DNA of 64,000 bases. Origin: Lachnospiraceae bacterium (GTDB lineage: Bacteria; Bacillota; Clostridia; Lachnospirales; Lachnospiraceae). A program made the position numbers and the translations under genes. Each line of letters begins with the position of its first letter. The first letter of the stretch is position 1. Positions 54,501 to 63,854 of this stretch are shown piece by piece. The DNA lies in contig JAILRP010000026.1 in the NCBI GenBank assembly GCA_024698075.1, positions 62,001 through 126,000 on the forward strand, written 5' to 3'. Under the pieces are notes generated by a model that made no database searches, had not been told where the DNA came from, and worked only from the letters and a program-made list of their open reading frames with translations.

Positions 54501-55586
54501 ATGGGTGAGAGATTAAAAGTCGGAGTACTTGGCGGGACCGGAATGGTCGGCCAGAGATTTGTATCACTTCTTGAGGACCATCCGTGGTTTGAGGTAAAAG
54601 TCATTGCGGCAAGTCCGAGGAGCGCGGGAAAGACGTACAGCGAAGCCGTCGGAGACAGGTGGAAGATGAAGACCCCGATGCCCGCATCCGTAAAGGATAT
54701 AAAGGTCATGAACGTCACCGAGGTAGATAAAGTTGCGGCCGATGTTGATATGCTCTTTTCTGCGGTTGACATGACCAAGGATGAGATCCGTGCGATAGAA
54801 GAGGAATATGCAAAGACGGAAACTCCGGTCGTCTCCAATAACAGCGCACACCGCTGGACCCCGGATGTTCCCATGATCATTCCCGAGATCAATCCGGGAC
54901 ATACGGATATAATCGAAGCACAGAAGAAGAGGCTTGGTACTTCAAGAGGCTTCATATGCGTCAAGCCCAACTGCTCGATACAGAGTTATACACCCGCTCT
55001 TTACGCGTGGAAGGAATATGAACCGCAGGAAGTCGTGGCCGCGACATATCAGGCTATCTCAGGTGCAGGCAAGACATTTAAGGACTGGCCGGAGATGGTA
55101 GAAAATGTCATTCCTTATATTTCGGGAGAAGAGGAAAAATCAGAGCAGGAGCCTCTTAAGATATTCGGAAGCATAGAAAACGGGCAGATAGTAAAAGCAA
55201 AGCTTCCCGTGATCACATGTACGTGCATCAGGGTGCCCGTGCTTGACGGGCATACGGCCGCCGCTTATGTGAGATTTGCGAAAAAGCCTTCGAAGGAAGA
55301 ACTCATCGAAAAGCTGGTAAGCTTTAAGGGAGAGCCTCAGAAGCTTGCCCTTCCGTCCGCACCGGCCCAATTCATCCGTTACATGGAAGAGCCGGACAGG
55401 CCGCAGGTAAAACTGGATGTTGATTTTGAAAGGGGCATGGGGATTTCGATCGGACGGCTCCGCGAGGATAATGTATACGACTACAAGTTCGTCGGACTGT
55501 CTCATAATACTCTTCGAGGCGCTGCCGGCGGAGCGGTGCTCTGCGCCGAACTGCTGAAAGCCAAAGGCTACATTACCAGTAAATGA
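54501..55586 (+). CDS. asd: Aspartate-semialdehyde dehydrogenase
   Basis: NADPH-dependent reduction of aspartyl phosphate to aspartate semialdehyde, the branch point to lysine, threonine and methionine. At 361 residues it belongs to the archaeal/fungal-like subgroup rather than the E. coli or B. subtilis types. Motifs are GVLGGTGMVGQRFV near the N-terminus, VSNNSAHRW, and the catalytic Cys in KPNCSIQ (near residue 156). A GAGGAG ribosome site is clear. Downstream, the GGDEF/EAL gene starts after 17 bases. Confidence 0.96.
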   Translation: MGERLKVGVLGGTGMVGQRFVSLLEDHPWFEVKVIAASPRSAGKTYSEAVGDRWKMKTPMPASVKDIKVMNVTEVDKVAADVDMLFSAVDMTKDEIRAIEEEYAKTETPVVSNNSAHRWTPDVPMIIPEINPGHTDIIEAQKKRLGTSRGFICVKPNCSIQSYTPALYAWKEYEPQEVVAATYQAISGAGKTFKDWPEMVENVIPYISGEEEKSEQEPLKIFGSIENGQIVKAKLPVITCTCIRVPVLDGHTAAAYVRFAKKPSKEELIEKLVSFKGEPQKLALPSAPAQFIRYMEEPDRPQVKLDVDFERGMGISIGRLREDNVYDYKFVGLSHNTLRGAAGGAVLCAELLKAKGYITSK

Positions 55587-55603
55587 TCCGGAGAGATTAA
55601 GCA

Positions 55604-57346
55604 TTGGAAGATTTAAAGTACCAGATCGATCTGCTTACCGCACTTAATGAAAGACTGCTGAATAGCGAAAAGATGTACCGGCACATCGCAGAGTGTTCCG
55701 GCACTCTTTTCATGTACTTTGATTACAGGACCAGTCCCGCAAAGGTTGACCTTGTTGGCCCCTGGGATGATATGGTGGGTGAGAAGATAGCCAACCATCC
55801 GTATGATGAATCTTACATGCTGAACCTTCTTCTCGATGAGGATCAGGACAAGTTCAGGATCCATATGCTTGAGCTTGAACGCGAGGGCCTTGAGACGGAT
55901 ACGGTCGATGTGAGATCCAGGAATAAGCGTTACTGGCTCAGCTGCTTTGCAAATGTAACATATGATGATGACAAAAGGCCGATCGAGAAGATCATATCCA
56001 TCAAAGATATCACCAGGATCAAGATGAACTCGGAAGAGCTTGAATATCTTGCTTTCTATGATTCACTGACCGGAGTATACAACAGGAACTATTTTGTCAG
56101 GAAGTTCCGTGACATGTGTGAACTCGCGGACAGTGAGAAGGTAAGCGTCGAGATCATGTTCGTCGACATAGATGATTTCAAGAAGATAAATGATTCCATC
56201 GGGCTTCTGTTCGGAGATGAGCTCGTACAGGAATTCGGACAGTATCTCAAGGGATTCAATTCGGATGATGTGCTCGTCGGGCGCTTCGGAAGCGATGTTT
56301 TCGTTATAGCGATATTTAATCCGTGCGGGCAGAGAAGCAGCGACGTGATATATCATAAGATACTTGAAAGGCTTCGCCATCCGTTCATGCTCACGAACAA
56401 GACAGAGATAATGTTCACGGTCAGCTGCGGAGTGGCCGAATATCCGGATGCGGGACGAACTGCCCTTGAAGTCATCAAGAATGCGGAGATCGTCCTTTAC
56501 AAGGCAAAAGAGAAGGGCAAGAACGGCATCCAGTACTTTGAGCTTGACATACTCAATAAGTTCATACGTAACATATCGATAGAAAAGCAGCTGAAAGAGG
56601 CTATAGAGACCGAAAGCTTCCAGCTTTATTACCAGCCCCAGTACAACGCTGAGGACGGAAAGCTCCGGGGAGCAGAAGCTCTACTCCGCTGGCCCGATCC
56701 CGACGGGGAAGGATTCATCACTTCTCCCGGCGAGTTCATTCCGATAGCCGAGAAGAACGGTGCGATCATCCCGATCGGGTCATACGTGATCAAGGAAGCA
56801 CTGCGAACCTTCAGTGACTGGAGGAATAAATATCATATCCCCATGATCCTTTCCATCAATATCTCAGCGCTTCAGCTTGAAAGGGAAAATTTCGTGGAGA
56901 GCATTTCCAATGCGATAAACATTAACGGGATCAGTCCGGAGAGCATAGAACTTGAGATCACGGAATCCGCTATCATCAACAATTTCGAAGATGTCATCGA
57001 CAAGATCAAGACGCTTCGCGGCCTTGGCATGCGTGTGAGCCTTGATGACTTCGGTACCGGATATTCCTCCCTTTCATATCTTAAGCAGCTTCCGATAGAC
57101 ACGATCAAGATCGATCGGTCTTTCATTGAGACCGCGGTAAAGGATGACAGTTCGGGGATCATTTATGAGAGTGTCATAGAACTGTCCAAGAAGCTCGGTT
57201 TTGAAACGGTTGCTGAGGGTGTAGAGACAAAGGAACAGTTCAATTATCTGCGTGAAAAGAATATAGATATAGTACAGGGCTTCCTTTTGGGCAGGCCTGT
57301 CGGAAAAGTTGAATTTGAAAAGCTTCTTATCAGACAGATACCTTAG
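55604..57346 (+). CDS. PAS / degenerate GGDEF / EAL cyclic-di-GMP phosphodiesterase
   Basis: A 580-residue cytoplasmic signalling protein. A PAS-like sensor covers about residues 20-145, GGDEF 150-310 and EAL 325-578. The GGDEF signature is RFGSDVF (227-233) instead of GGDEF, so diguanylate cyclase activity is probably lost. The EAL part keeps Glu358 in AEALLRW, NISALQ, the LEITES acidic site, DDFGTGYSS, the TIKID Lys and EGVET, as in active phosphodiesterases. It should therefore degrade c-di-GMP, with PAS and GGDEF as input domains. The TTG start at 55604 has GGAGAG at 55590-55595 before it. An ATPase-like gene follows after 11 bases. Confidence 0.9.
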   Translation: MEDLKYQIDLLTALNERLLNSEKMYRHIAECSGTLFMYFDYRTSPAKVDLVGPWDDMVGEKIANHPYDESYMLNLLLDEDQDKFRIHMLELEREGLETDTVDVRSRNKRYWLSCFANVTYDDDKRPIEKIISIKDITRIKMNSEELEYLAFYDSLTGVYNRNYFVRKFRDMCELADSEKVSVEIMFVDIDDFKKINDSIGLLFGDELVQEFGQYLKGFNSDDVLVGRFGSDVFVIAIFNPCGQRSSDVIYHKILERLRHPFMLTNKTEIMFTVSCGVAEYPDAGRTALEVIKNAEIVLYKAKEKGKNGIQYFELDILNKFIRNISIEKQLKEAIETESFQLYYQPQYNAEDGKLRGAEALLRWPDPDGEGFITSPGEFIPIAEKNGAIIPIGSYVIKEALRTFSDWRNKYHIPMILSINISALQLERENFVESISNAININGISPESIELEITESAIINNFEDVIDKIKTLRGLGMRVSLDDFGTGYSSLSYLKQLPIDTIKIDRSFIETAVKDDSSGIIYESVIELSKKLGFETVAEGVETKEQFNYLREKNIDIVQGFLLGRPVGKVEFEKLLIRQIP

Positions 57347-57357
57347 AATGGATAATA

Positions 57358-58728
57358 ATGTACCGTAAGCAGGATCTACAGTATTTACAGGATATTTTCT
57401 CAAGAAGCTCTAACGACATAGCCATTCTTTACGGAGAACGTGCTGTGGGGCTTTCTGAAACGGTGTCTGATTTTGTCAGGGACAAGGAATGCTTTTACTA
57501 TAAGGCGGCGAGCGTGACAGATATCGTCCAGAGGCAGCTTTTTGCGTCCGAACTGTTCGATCAGACCGGAACGCCGCACTTTCCCGATGCAAATTTTGAA
57601 AACCTTATCACATCATATATAAGCAGCAGGTCAGACAGAAAAAAACTCATCATATTTGAAGATTTTCAGCATCTTATAAAGGAAAATCCCACACTCATCA
57701 ATTTTTTTGCCAATCTTGTCTTTGAACGGAGCAAGTCTGATACCGTCATGCTCCTTCTGGTCAGTGATGATATAAGATGGGTCGAGAATGACATGGTCAG
57801 GCTCATGGGGAGAAAGACATATGAAATATCGGGCGTTATTAAATTAAATGAATTCACGCCCATTGAATTCCGGCAGAATTTTCCGGACATGCCGTTAAAT
57901 GAGATAATGACGATTTATTCTTTTGTGGGAGGTAAGAGCACATACTACGACAGGATAAAGGAAGGCATGACCGGCCGCGATCTGATCATATCCTGGCTTG
58001 AGATGTGGGAAGATGAGGATCTTGATCCGAACAGGTATCTCGGAAGGGATATAAGGGAACCTGTATTATACAATACGATACTGTGCAATCTGGCACGGGG
58101 GGCTGTAAAGCTTAACGATATTTATAAGTCGACGGGTATCGAGCGCGCAAAGCTTTCGGTATATATCAAGACGCTCAGCGAACGCGGTATTACCGAAAAG
58201 ATCAAAAGCGCGGAGGCAGGGGATTCCAAATATACCCTTAAGGGTTCATACAGGATCAAAGACGTTACGGTACGTTTTTACTACAGGTTTGTTTTTCCGC
58301 ACCGTTCTTCGCTTTCTGTGCTCGGAGCGGAGAGGTTTTACAGAAAATATGTAGAAGATGGGATCGGCTCGGTGATCTCGGAACAGTATCACCTGTTCTG
58401 CATGGAGCATATCAGATGGCTGGAGCGTGAGAACAGGCTTAATTTCAAGGTGGCATCCATCGATGAGTACTTTGACCGCGGGAGGGCGATCGATTTTATC
58501 ATTACAGCCGCCGGAGGAAATGTCATCGCATGTGCCTGCCAGTACGGACAGTACATGAGCTATAAGAGATATGAGGAAGTCAGGTCGGCCGTAAAAAAGA
58601 ACAAGCTGCCTTGTGAGAACATATGGCTGTTTTCATCCTCCGGTTTTGACCAGAAGCTTTCACTTTTCGGTTCCGTAACCCCGGGGATCAAGCTGATAGA
58701 GGGGGTCGCATCTGACATATCCGGCTGA
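57358..58728 (+). CDS. Degenerate AAA ATPase with DUF234-like C-terminal domain
   Basis: A 456-residue protein resembling the archaeal-type ATPases of COG1672: AAA domain (about 1-220), winged helix (about 235-300, LNDIYKSTGIERAKLSVYIKT-like) and a DUF234 nuclease-like C-terminus (about 320-450). The Walker A position reads GERAVGLS (26-33), with Leu32 where Lys is required. The Walker B region reads IIFEDFQ rather than the usual IIFDEFQ. In the DUF234 part, AIDFII keeps the Asp, but the usual ECK is replaced by ACQ, removing Glu and Lys of a PD-(D/E)xK site. Both active sites therefore look lost. No ribosome site is obvious before the ATG, and an in-frame start elsewhere is possible. Its function is unknown; it may be a sensor or scaffold. 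Confidence 0.8.
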   Translation: MYRKQDLQYLQDIFSRSSNDIAILYGERAVGLSETVSDFVRDKECFYYKAASVTDIVQRQLFASELFDQTGTPHFPDANFENLITSYISSRSDRKKLIIFEDFQHLIKENPTLINFFANLVFERSKSDTVMLLLVSDDIRWVENDMVRLMGRKTYEISGVIKLNEFTPIEFRQNFPDMPLNEIMTIYSFVGGKSTYYDRIKEGMTGRDLIISWLEMWEDEDLDPNRYLGRDIREPVLYNTILCNLARGAVKLNDIYKSTGIERAKLSVYIKTLSERGITEKIKSAEAGDSKYTLKGSYRIKDVTVRFYYRFVFPHRSSLSVLGAERFYRKYVEDGIGSVISEQYHLFCMEHIRWLERENRLNFKVASIDEYFDRGRAIDFIITAAGGNVIACACQYGQYMSYKRYEEVRSAVKKNKLPCENIWLFSSSGFDQKLSLFGSVTPGIKLIEGVASDISG

Positions 58729-58735
58729 GGCTCCG

Positions 58736-58764
58736 TTGACACATTTTGATTATGATGCTACATT
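58736..58764 (+). promoter_or_regulatory. Promoter of the amino-acid ABC importer
   Basis: A perfect TTGACA (58736-58741), a 17-base spacer and TACATT (58759-58764), about 43 bases before the ATG at 58807. Confidence 0.75.
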
Positions 58765-58806
58765 ATACAATATCTGCTTATGCAAAATAACAGGAGGTTG
58801 AAACAT

Positions 58807-59547
58807 ATGAAAAGAACTATATCGGTTGTTTTGGTTTTATGTCTTGCAATGGGACTGTGCGCTTGCGCATCATCGGGTTCGGGATCGTCCAAAAAGCTCG
58901 TAATGGCAACAAATGCCGCATTCCCTCCGTATGAATCGGTCGAAGGGAATGAGATAGTCGGAATAGATGCCGACATAGCAAAGCTTATCGCCGATGATCT
59001 CGGCATGGAGCTTGTCATCGAGGATATGGCATTTGATTCCATCATCGCTGCCGTTCAGACGGGTAAGGCCGACATAGCAATGGCAGGACTGACGATAACG
59101 GAAGACAGGAAGCAGAACATCAATTTCTCCGATCCGTATACCGAGGCTGCACAGGTCATCCTCGTAAAGACGACATCTTCCGTACAGACGCCCGATGATC
59201 TTGAGGGACTTTCCATAGGTGTCCAGATCGGTACGACGGGTGACATTTATGCTGCCGACATCGCCGGCGCCACGATCGAGCGCTATTCGAAGTATTTTGA
59301 AGCCGTGAACGCACTTCTTCAGGACAAGATAGATGCGGTAATCGTTGACAGGGAGCCTGCAAAGGTATTTGAGAGCGAAAATCCCGACCTTAAGATCATC
59401 GATGACGAGTTTACGGTCGAAGAATATGCGATAGGCGTTGCCAAGGAGAACACGGAGCTCCTCGATAACATCAATGCTTCACTCAAGAAGCTCAAGGAAT
59501 CCGGAAAGATAGACGAGATCATAGGTAAATACATCAAAGCCGAGTGA
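58807..59547 (+). CDS. Amino-acid ABC transporter substrate-binding lipoprotein (family 3)
   Basis: A 246-residue extracellular binding protein for a polar amino acid. The signal peptide ends in a lipobox (GLCAC, probable lipid Cys20). The mature domain starts with LVMATNAAFPPYESV and contains the family signature EIVGIDADIAKLIADDLG. The ATG at 58807 has AGGAGG about nine bases before it; an ATG at 58780 lies before that ribosome site. Permease and ATPase genes follow with overlaps, forming a complete importer. The substrate (cystine, glutamine, histidine or other) cannot be told. Confidence 0.95.
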   Translation: MKRTISVVLVLCLAMGLCACASSGSGSSKKLVMATNAAFPPYESVEGNEIVGIDADIAKLIADDLGMELVIEDMAFDSIIAAVQTGKADIAMAGLTITEDRKQNINFSDPYTEAAQVILVKTTSSVQTPDDLEGLSIGVQIGTTGDIYAADIAGATIERYSKYFEAVNALLQDKIDAVIVDREPAKVFESENPDLKIIDDEFTVEEYAIGVAKENTELLDNINASLKKLKESGKIDEIIGKYIKAE

Positions 59548-59549
59548 TA

Positions 59550-60236
59550 ATGAGCCTTAAAGAGAACCTGTATCTTAATTTCATAAAAGATGACCGGTAC
59601 AAGTACTTGATATCCGGACTCGGAAACACATTACTCATCACGATCGTTGCGGTCGTGATGGGTATTTTGGTTGGTTTTCTGCTTGCCTATATAAGGACCA
59701 CTCATGACAAGACAGGCAGGTGGAAGGTCGCCAATCTGTTCGCACAGGTTTACATCACGGTCATCCGCGGAACACCCATGGTACTGCAGCTCCTGATCGT
59801 TTATTTTGTGATCTTTGCAAGTGTCAACGTTCCGAAGATAATCGTAGCTTTTATCGCGTTCGGCCTTAATTCGGGAGCATATGTCGCAGAGATCATAAGG
59901 GCCGGGATAATGTCGATAGATGTCGGGCAGTTTGAAGCAGGCGCGAGCCTTGGATTTTCATATACCCAGACGATGCTTTATTTCATACTTCCCCAGGCTA
60001 TAAAGAACGTGCTTCCGGCGCTGGGAAATGAGATGATCGTGCTCTTAAAGGAAACATCCGTTGCCGGATATATCGCCATGAACGATCTGACGAGAGGAGC
60101 GGATATAATCAGGAGCCAGACTTATTCGGCTTTTATCCCGCTTCTTATGGCGGCGGCGATATATCTGTTTTTCGTAATGATATTTGACAGCCTTGTCAAG
60201 AAACTCGAAAGGAATCTCAAGAACAGTGACCACTGA
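59550..60236 (+). CDS. Amino-acid ABC transporter permease
   Basis: A 228-residue membrane permease of the His/Glu/Gln family with five predicted helices and the EAA motif [20 protein letters not shown]. The ATG lies just after the binding-protein stop, with no separate ribosome site, so coupling is likely; a GTG at 59544 overlapping that stop is an alternative. A single permease gene implies a homodimeric channel. The ATPase gene overlaps its 3' end. Confidence 0.94.
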   Translation: MSLKENLYLNFIKDDRYKYLISGLGNTLLITIVAVVMGILVGFLLAYIRTTHDKTGRWKVANLFAQVYITVIRGTPMVLQLLIVYFVIFASVNVPKIIVAFIAFGLNSGAYVAEIIRAGIMSIDVGQFEAGASLGFSYTQTMLYFILPQAIKNVLPALGNEMIVLLKETSVAGYIAMNDLTRGADIIRSQTYSAFIPLLMAAAIYLFFVMIFDSLVKKLERNLKNSDH

Positions 60237-60984
60237 AACGCGGGCTCCGCTTATAGAAGTAAAGAACTTATGCAAGGGCTTTTACAATTCGGGAAATCAT
60301 ATGGAAGTCCTTACCGACATCAATGTCAACTTCTATGAAGGTGATGTTGCGTTCATCGTCGGCCCTTCCGGCGCCGGCAAGAGCACATTTCTGCGCTGCC
60401 TCAACCGTCTCGAGGATGCCACGTCCGGCGAGATATATTTTGAGGGCGTGAACATTCTTGACGGAAAAGTCGATATCGACAGACACCGGCAGAAGATGGG
60501 AATGGTATTCCAGCAGTTCAACCTGTTCCCGCATCTTACCGTTATGTCAAATCTCACGATCGGTCCAATGAAGCTTCAGGGACTGACGAAGGAAGCGGCT
60601 GAAGACCGCGCTATGAGCCTTCTTCGCAGGGTTAAGCTTGAAGACCGCGCATCTTCATATCCGAACCAGCTGTCGGGCGGACAGAAGCAGCGTATCGCCA
60701 TTGCAAGGTCGCTCTGCATGGAACCTGATGTCATGCTGTTTGATGAACCTACAAGCGCCCTCGATCCCGAGATGGTCGGGGAGGTTCTTGAAGTCATGCG
60801 TGAACTTGCCGAGGATAAGATGACTATGATAGTCGTCACTCATGAGATGGCATTCGCAAGGGAAGTTGCGAACCGCATCCTCTTTATGGCTGACAGACAG
60901 ATACTTGAAGAGAACGATCCCGTTAATTTCTTCGAAAATCCTCAAAATGAACGTCTCCGCGCATTTCTGGATAAAATGATCTGA
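60226..60984 (+). CDS. Amino-acid ABC transporter ATP-binding protein
   Basis: A 252-residue ABC ATPase. Walker A is GPSGAGKST, the signature [13 protein letters not shown], Walker [14 protein letters not shown] and the switch His lies in VVTHEMAF. The GTG at 60226 gives the standard family length and overlaps the permease stop by 11 bases, with AAAGGAA upstream; a TTG at 60184 would add 14 residues of unusual composition. It completes the importer with the two preceding genes. Confidence 0.94.
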   Translation: MTTETRAPLIEVKNLCKGFYNSGNHMEVLTDINVNFYEGDVAFIVGPSGAGKSTFLRCLNRLEDATSGEIYFEGVNILDGKVDIDRHRQKMGMVFQQFNLFPHLTVMSNLTIGPMKLQGLTKEAAEDRAMSLLRRVKLEDRASSYPNQLSGGQKQRIAIARSLCMEPDVMLFDEPTSALDPEMVGEVLEVMRELAEDKMTMIVVTHEMAFAREVANRILFMADRQILEENDPVNFFENPQNERLRAFLDKMI

Positions 60985-61015
60985 TAATGCATTTCGCATA
61001 TTATGGAGTTTTTTC

Positions 61016-63058
61016 ATGCCTAAAAGTGTATTCATCGCAGAAAAGCCCAGCGTGGCCAAACAGTTCGCTGAGGCTCTGAAACTGAACTGTGCTTCCAAGG
61101 ACGGCTACCTTGAATCAAACAACTGCATTATCACCTGGTGTGTGGGACATCTCATCACTATGAGCTACCCGGAGTGCTATGACATGAAGTACAAGAAGTG
61201 GAGCTTTTCAACGCTTCCCTTCCTTCCGGAAGAATATAAGTATGAGGTCATAAAGTCATCTGAAAAACAGTTCAGGATAGTAAGCTCCCTGCTTAACCGT
61301 GATGATGTTGAAACCATATACGTATGCACCGACAGCGGACGCGAGGGTGAATACATATACAGGCTTGTGGCTTCCGAGGCACATGTTTCCGGAAAGGTTC
61401 AGAAGCGTGTATGGATCGATTCCCAGACCGAGGAAGCGATACGCAACGGGATAAGGGATGCAAAAGATATCTCCGAATATGATTCCATAGCGGAAAGCGC
61501 ATATCTTCGGGCAAAGGAAGATTATCTCATGGGTATCAACTTCTCCCGTGCGCTGACATTGAAATACGGCGATTCGATAGCTTCGTTTCTCGGAAAGAAG
61601 TATTCGGTCGTGGCGGTCGGGCGCGTCATGACATGCGTTCTCGGAATGGTTGTAAGGCGTGAGCGTGAGATCAGATCCTTTGTCAAGACGCCGTTTTACA
61701 GGGTAAGTGCCGACTGCTTCATTGAAGGGATAAAATTTGCCGCGAACTGGAAGGCCGCCGAGGGAAGCAGATATTATGCATCGCCGAAACTTTACAAAGA
61801 TAACGGCTTTTTGGAAAGAGCGGATGCGGATGCCCTAATCGCCGCGGTATCCGAAGAGTCTGGGGATAAAGGCACCATTACCCTTGCGGAAAAAAAGAAG
61901 GAGAATAAAAATCCTCCGTTCCTGTATAACCTGACCGAGCTTTCCGCGGACTGTGCCAAGTATTTCAAGATAAGCCCCGCCGATACACTTAACATTGCAC
62001 AGGAACTTTATGAGAAGAAGCTCACGACATACCCGAGGACAAATGCAAGGGTGCTCTCAAGCGCTGTCGCAAAAGAGATCGAAAGGAACATAAAGGGGCT
62101 TTATAATTATGCCCCTGTAAGCGATATAGCCAAAAACATAATAGAAACCCGCTCTTACGAAGGTATCGGGAAGACAAGATATGTAAATGACAAGATGATC
62201 GAGGACCATTACGCGATAATACCTACAGGCCAGGGATTTTCGGCCCTTGGGAGCCTGTCGGATACAGCCGCAAAAATTTATGAGCTCATAGTCAGAAGAT
62301 TTCTTTCGATCTTTTATCCCGCCGCTTCTTACCAGAAACTTCGGATATGTGCTTCATTTGCCAATGAGAGCTTTTTCGCCGCATTCAAGATACTCAATAA
62401 GGAAGGCTATCTTGCCGTGGCAAAACCGTCCTACTGGAAGGATAAGAAAGATACGGAAGATAAAGAAGATAAAGATGACAAAGACGGCGGGGATGAAGAA
62501 GAAACGCAGGTCGATCCGGCTTTCCTTGAAAAAGTTAAGAAACTCAAAAAAGGAATGTCCGTTGACGCCGAAGGGTTTGCGGTAAAAGAAGGGGAGACGA
62601 GCCCGCCCAAAAGATATACGACGGGTACGATGATGCTTGCGATGGAAAACGCCGGGCAGCTCATCGAGGACGAAGAGCTTCGTGCCCAGATCAAAGGAAG
62701 CGGTATAGGGACAAGTGCCACAAGGGCTGGGATACTTGAGAAGCTTTCGAAGATCGACTATCTGAAGATGAACAGGAAGACGCAGGTCATAACCCCGTCC
62801 CAGCTTGGTGAGATGGTCTACGATGTCGTTAACGTTTCAATAAAGGCGCTTCTCGATCCGAAGCTTACCGCCAGCTGGGAAAAAGGGCTTACAATGGTCG
62901 CTAACGGAGAGCTTCCGTCAGATGAATACATGACAAAACTCAACGATTATGTGGGAAGGCGTACCGAATTTGTGAGGCAGCTGAACAATCAGGGCGTTTT
63001 AAAAAGGATGTTCGCTGAGTCGGCCGGCTATTACAAGAAGGCAAAAAACAGCAAATAG
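61016..63058 (+). CDS. topB: DNA topoisomerase III
   Basis: Type IA topoisomerase that relaxes or decatenates DNA by single-strand passage. The 680 residues start with the Toprim domain (AEKPSVAKQFAEAL, and TDSGREGEYIYRL with the metal-binding acids); the catalytic Tyr lies in LTTYPRTNARVLS near residue 340. A very acidic low-complexity insertion (KDTEDKEDKDDKDGGDEEE-like, about residues 480-505) precedes the last core part (GIGTSATRAGILEKL). No C-terminal zinc fingers are present, as usual for TopB. No mobile-element genes accompany it here, so it looks chromosomal. Confidence 0.95.
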   Translation: MPKSVFIAEKPSVAKQFAEALKLNCASKDGYLESNNCIITWCVGHLITMSYPECYDMKYKKWSFSTLPFLPEEYKYEVIKSSEKQFRIVSSLLNRDDVETIYVCTDSGREGEYIYRLVASEAHVSGKVQKRVWIDSQTEEAIRNGIRDAKDISEYDSIAESAYLRAKEDYLMGINFSRALTLKYGDSIASFLGKKYSVVAVGRVMTCVLGMVVRREREIRSFVKTPFYRVSADCFIEGIKFAANWKAAEGSRYYASPKLYKDNGFLERADADALIAAVSEESGDKGTITLAEKKKENKNPPFLYNLTELSADCAKYFKISPADTLNIAQELYEKKLTTYPRTNARVLSSAVAKEIERNIKGLYNYAPVSDIAKNIIETRSYEGIGKTRYVNDKMIEDHYAIIPTGQGFSALGSLSDTAAKIYELIVRRFLSIFYPAASYQKLRICASFANESFFAAFKILNKEGYLAVAKPSYWKDKKDTEDKEDKDDKDGGDEEETQVDPAFLEKVKKLKKGMSVDAEGFAVKEGETSPPKRYTTGTMMLAMENAGQLIEDEELRAQIKGSGIGTSATRAGILEKLSKIDYLKMNRKTQVITPSQLGEMVYDVVNVSIKALLDPKLTASWEKGLTMVANGELPSDEYMTKLNDYVGRRTEFVRQLNNQGVLKRMFAESAGYYKKAKNSK

Positions 63059-63131
63059 ATATGGATTTTTTCATGTGATTGTGAGAAAATAGTAAAGGTT
63101 TTTCATTCTATTCTGAAAGGAGTTATTTTGC

Positions 63132-63836
63132 ATGGTTTATTCAAAAGAAGTTGAAGAAATGTGTCCCGTGGCACAGGGCGTTCATCATGGCTGTGCTCCC
63201 ATACCCGAAGAAGCTAAATGGGTAAAGGTAAAAGATGTAAAGGATATTTCCGGCTATACACACGGTGTCGGCTGGTGTGCACCTCAGCAGGGCGCATGCA
63301 AACTTTCGTTAAATGTCAAGGACGGCATCATCCAGGAGGCTCTTGTTGAGACGCTCGGATGTTCCGGAATGACCCATTCGGCTGCAATGGCAGCAGAGAT
63401 ACTTCCCGGACTTACCGTCATGGAGGCTCTTAACACCGACCTTGTATGCGATGCCATCAATACGGCAATGAGAGAGCTGTTCTTACAGATCGTTTACGGA
63501 CGTTCACAGTCTGCATTTTCCGAGGATGGTCTTGCCATCGGTGCCGGACTCGAGGATCTCGGAAAAGGTATGCGCACGATGACCGGTACGACCTACGGAA
63601 CACTCAAGAAGGGTCCGAGATACCTTGAGCTTACCGAAGGTTATATCACGGCTCTTGCTCTTGATGAGGAAGATCAGATAATAGGTTACAAATATGTCAA
63701 TTTCGGAAGGATGATGGACTTCATCAAGGCCGGAGAGGAACCCAAGGCTGCTCTTGAGAAGGCGAGCGGACAGTACGGCCGTGTAGCCGATGCCGTAAAG
63801 CTCATCGATCCGAGAACTGATAAAGAGATTAAGTAA
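63132..63836 (+). CDS. NifU/IscU-like protein paired with a GGGtGRT gene
   Basis: A 234-residue protein with a NifU N-terminal-like fold: GVGWCAPQQGACKLSL (Cys49, Cys56), DGIIQEALVETLGCSG (Cys77) and a helix TVMEAL match the order of IscU motifs. The third scaffold cysteine of IscU, later in the domain, has no clear counterpart, while extra cysteines (11, 21) lie at the N-terminus in CPVAQGVHHGC. It is longer than IscU (about 130 residues), with a C-terminal extension. AAAGGAG precedes the ATG. It is followed after 18 bases by a GGGtGRT-family gene, a pairing I know from other anaerobes as uncharacterised. Cluster scaffold function is inferred from the fold only. Confidence 0.85.
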   Translation: MVYSKEVEEMCPVAQGVHHGCAPIPEEAKWVKVKDVKDISGYTHGVGWCAPQQGACKLSLNVKDGIIQEALVETLGCSGMTHSAAMAAEILPGLTVMEALNTDLVCDAINTAMRELFLQIVYGRSQSAFSEDGLAIGAGLEDLGKGMRTMTGTTYGTLKKGPRYLELTEGYITALALDEEDQIIGYKYVNFGRMMDFIKAGEEPKAALEKASGQYGRVADAVKLIDPRTDKEIK

Positions 63837-63854
63837 GGTAAGGAGGAACAGGAA

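Noticed and set aside
57358..58728. ATPase/DUF234 gene considered as a pseudogene
   Set aside because: The frame is intact with normal composition throughout; only active-site residues differ, so a pseudoenzyme is the better reading.
61016..63058. topB considered as a sign of an integrative element
   Set aside because: No relaxase, VirB4, integrase or repeat is seen nearby, and base composition matches the flanks.
63059..63131. Possible promoter with TTGTGA before the NifU-like gene
   Set aside because: No acceptable -10 at 16-18 bases; the nearest T/A-rich hexamers match poorly, so I did not list it.
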